Part shown: in pieces, positions 63,658 through 64,000 of the stretch | Numbering within the stretch: position 1 is the first letter of the stretch | Layout: each line of letters starts with the position of its first letter | Assembly (NCBI RefSeq): GCF_049537155.1 | Contig: NZ_JBMVQZ010000003.1 | Location: forward strand, 124,001 to 188,000 | Direction: 5' to 3' | Source of the DNA: Limisphaera sp049537155 | GTDB taxonomy: Bacteria; Verrucomicrobiota; Verrucomicrobiia; Limisphaerales; Limisphaeraceae | DNA length: 64,000 bases | Notes under the pieces: generated by a model | What the model saw: the letters and a program-made list of their open reading frames with translations, nothing else | Told to the model about the DNA's origin: nothing | Databases searched by the model: none | Translations under genes and position numbers: made by a program

Positions 63658-64000
63658 CGAAGAATGTGCGGACCCGGCGGAGGCGCGAGCTGTGCCGGCT
63701 GGCGTGGTTGTTTCTGCGCCTGGGTGCCACGGCCTTCGGCGGGCCGGCGGCCCATATCGCGCTGATGCGCGAGGAGGTCGTCCGGCGCAGGAGTTGGTTG
63801 ACCGACCGGGAATTTCTGGACCTGCTCGGAGCCACCCAGCTCATCCCGGGGCCCAACTCCACCGAGATGGCCATGCACATAGGCTGGCGCCGCGCGGGGA
63901 TGCCCGGACTCCTGGTGGCGGGCATCTGTTTCATTCTCCCCTCCGCGCTGATGGTCACGGCCCTGGCCCGGGCCTACGTACGGCTGGGACATCTGCCTCA
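63654..64000 (+). CDS. chrA: chromate transporter (CHR family), 5' part
   Basis: Runs off the right edge, 115 residues visible. The sequence WLFLRLGATAFGGPAAHIAL, EEVVRRRSWLTDREFLDLL and GATQLIPGPNSTEMAMHIGWRRAG fits the N-terminal half of ChrA-type chromate/sulfate exporters. It starts with ATG at 63654, overlapping the cupredoxin stop by 4 nt, so the padR-doxX-cupredoxin-chrA run is a tight operon. Confidence 0.85.
   Translation, partial: MTKNVRTRRRRELCRLAWLFLRLGATAFGGPAAHIALMREEVVRRRSWLTDREFLDLLGATQLIPGPNSTEMAMHIGWRRAGMPGLLVAGICFILPSALMVTALARAYVRLGHLP

Overview
The window is a GC-rich (by eye about two thirds G+C), gene-dense chromosomal segment from a Gram-negative bacterium. The combination of traits points to Verrucomicrobiota, perhaps a Limisphaera/Pedosphaera-like lineage: two secreted proteins with a PEP-CTERM-like tail (Pro-Glu-Gly/Ala, hydrophobic helix, basic end), an LL-diaminopimelate aminotransferase, a eukaryote-type HisA, an Mla lipid-transport operon, a stand-alone CBM48 protein, and large secreted GH78/GH106/GH31/GH39 glycosidases. 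The lineage is inference; the window holds no rRNA or other marker to prove it.

Layout. 1-714: a weak partial reading frame at the edge and L-rhamnose mutarotase. 841-7408: an AT-rich promoter region and a tightly packed six-gene operon for heterodisulfide reductase HdrCBA plus MvhD-G-A [NiFe]-hydrogenase, an H2-dependent, probably electron-bifurcating complex. 7623-9437: two tandem paralogous PEP-CTERM-like secreted proteins; the second is preceded by an inverted repeat and a sigma-54-like promoter. 9652-16764: a leftward block of housekeeping genes (GNAT, zinc ribbon, accA, manA, holin-like, APC permease, hisA, ruvB). 17207-18232: a CRISPR array of 14 identical 37-bp repeats with no cas gene in the window. 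18578-23692: CBM48 protein, dapL, M48 protease, TPR protein. 23806-25455: lnt, divergent from a GH78 rhamnosidase (25611-28952). 29135-30876: a broken OLD-type ATPase/TOPRIM nuclease gene. 30919-38370: leftward yicC-gmk-coaC-histidine kinase-sigma-54 response regulator-membrane protein-hpnD-exonuclease. 38482-41635: a PAP2-glycosyltransferase fusion and an OGG1-type glycosylase. 41642-46869: mlaE-mlaF-mlaD-PIN/TRAM-DUF2007-glcD, read leftward. 46910-49463: clpC with a clear terminator. 50144-59632: four large secreted carbohydrate-active enzymes in one direction, probably a pectin/rhamnogalacturonan-type locus with two multidomain fusions. 59925-64000: DUF4236-TPR protein, ADP-ribosylglycohydrolase, PadR regulator with a dyad operator, DoxX, a blue-copper-like protein, and a chromate transporter cut by the right edge.

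How it fits together. The GH78, GH106, CE12, GH31 and GH39 enzymes and the rhamnose mutarotase suggest life on rhamnose-rich plant or algal polysaccharide. The Hdr-Mvh complex would let the cell couple H2 to ferredoxin and a disulfide-type or other acceptor under anoxic conditions. The PEP-CTERM-like proteins imply an exosortase and an exopolysaccharide locus elsewhere. Mla, lnt and ClpC serve envelope and protein upkeep. Most multi-gene blocks use 4-8-nt ATGA-type overlaps, which implies translational coupling.
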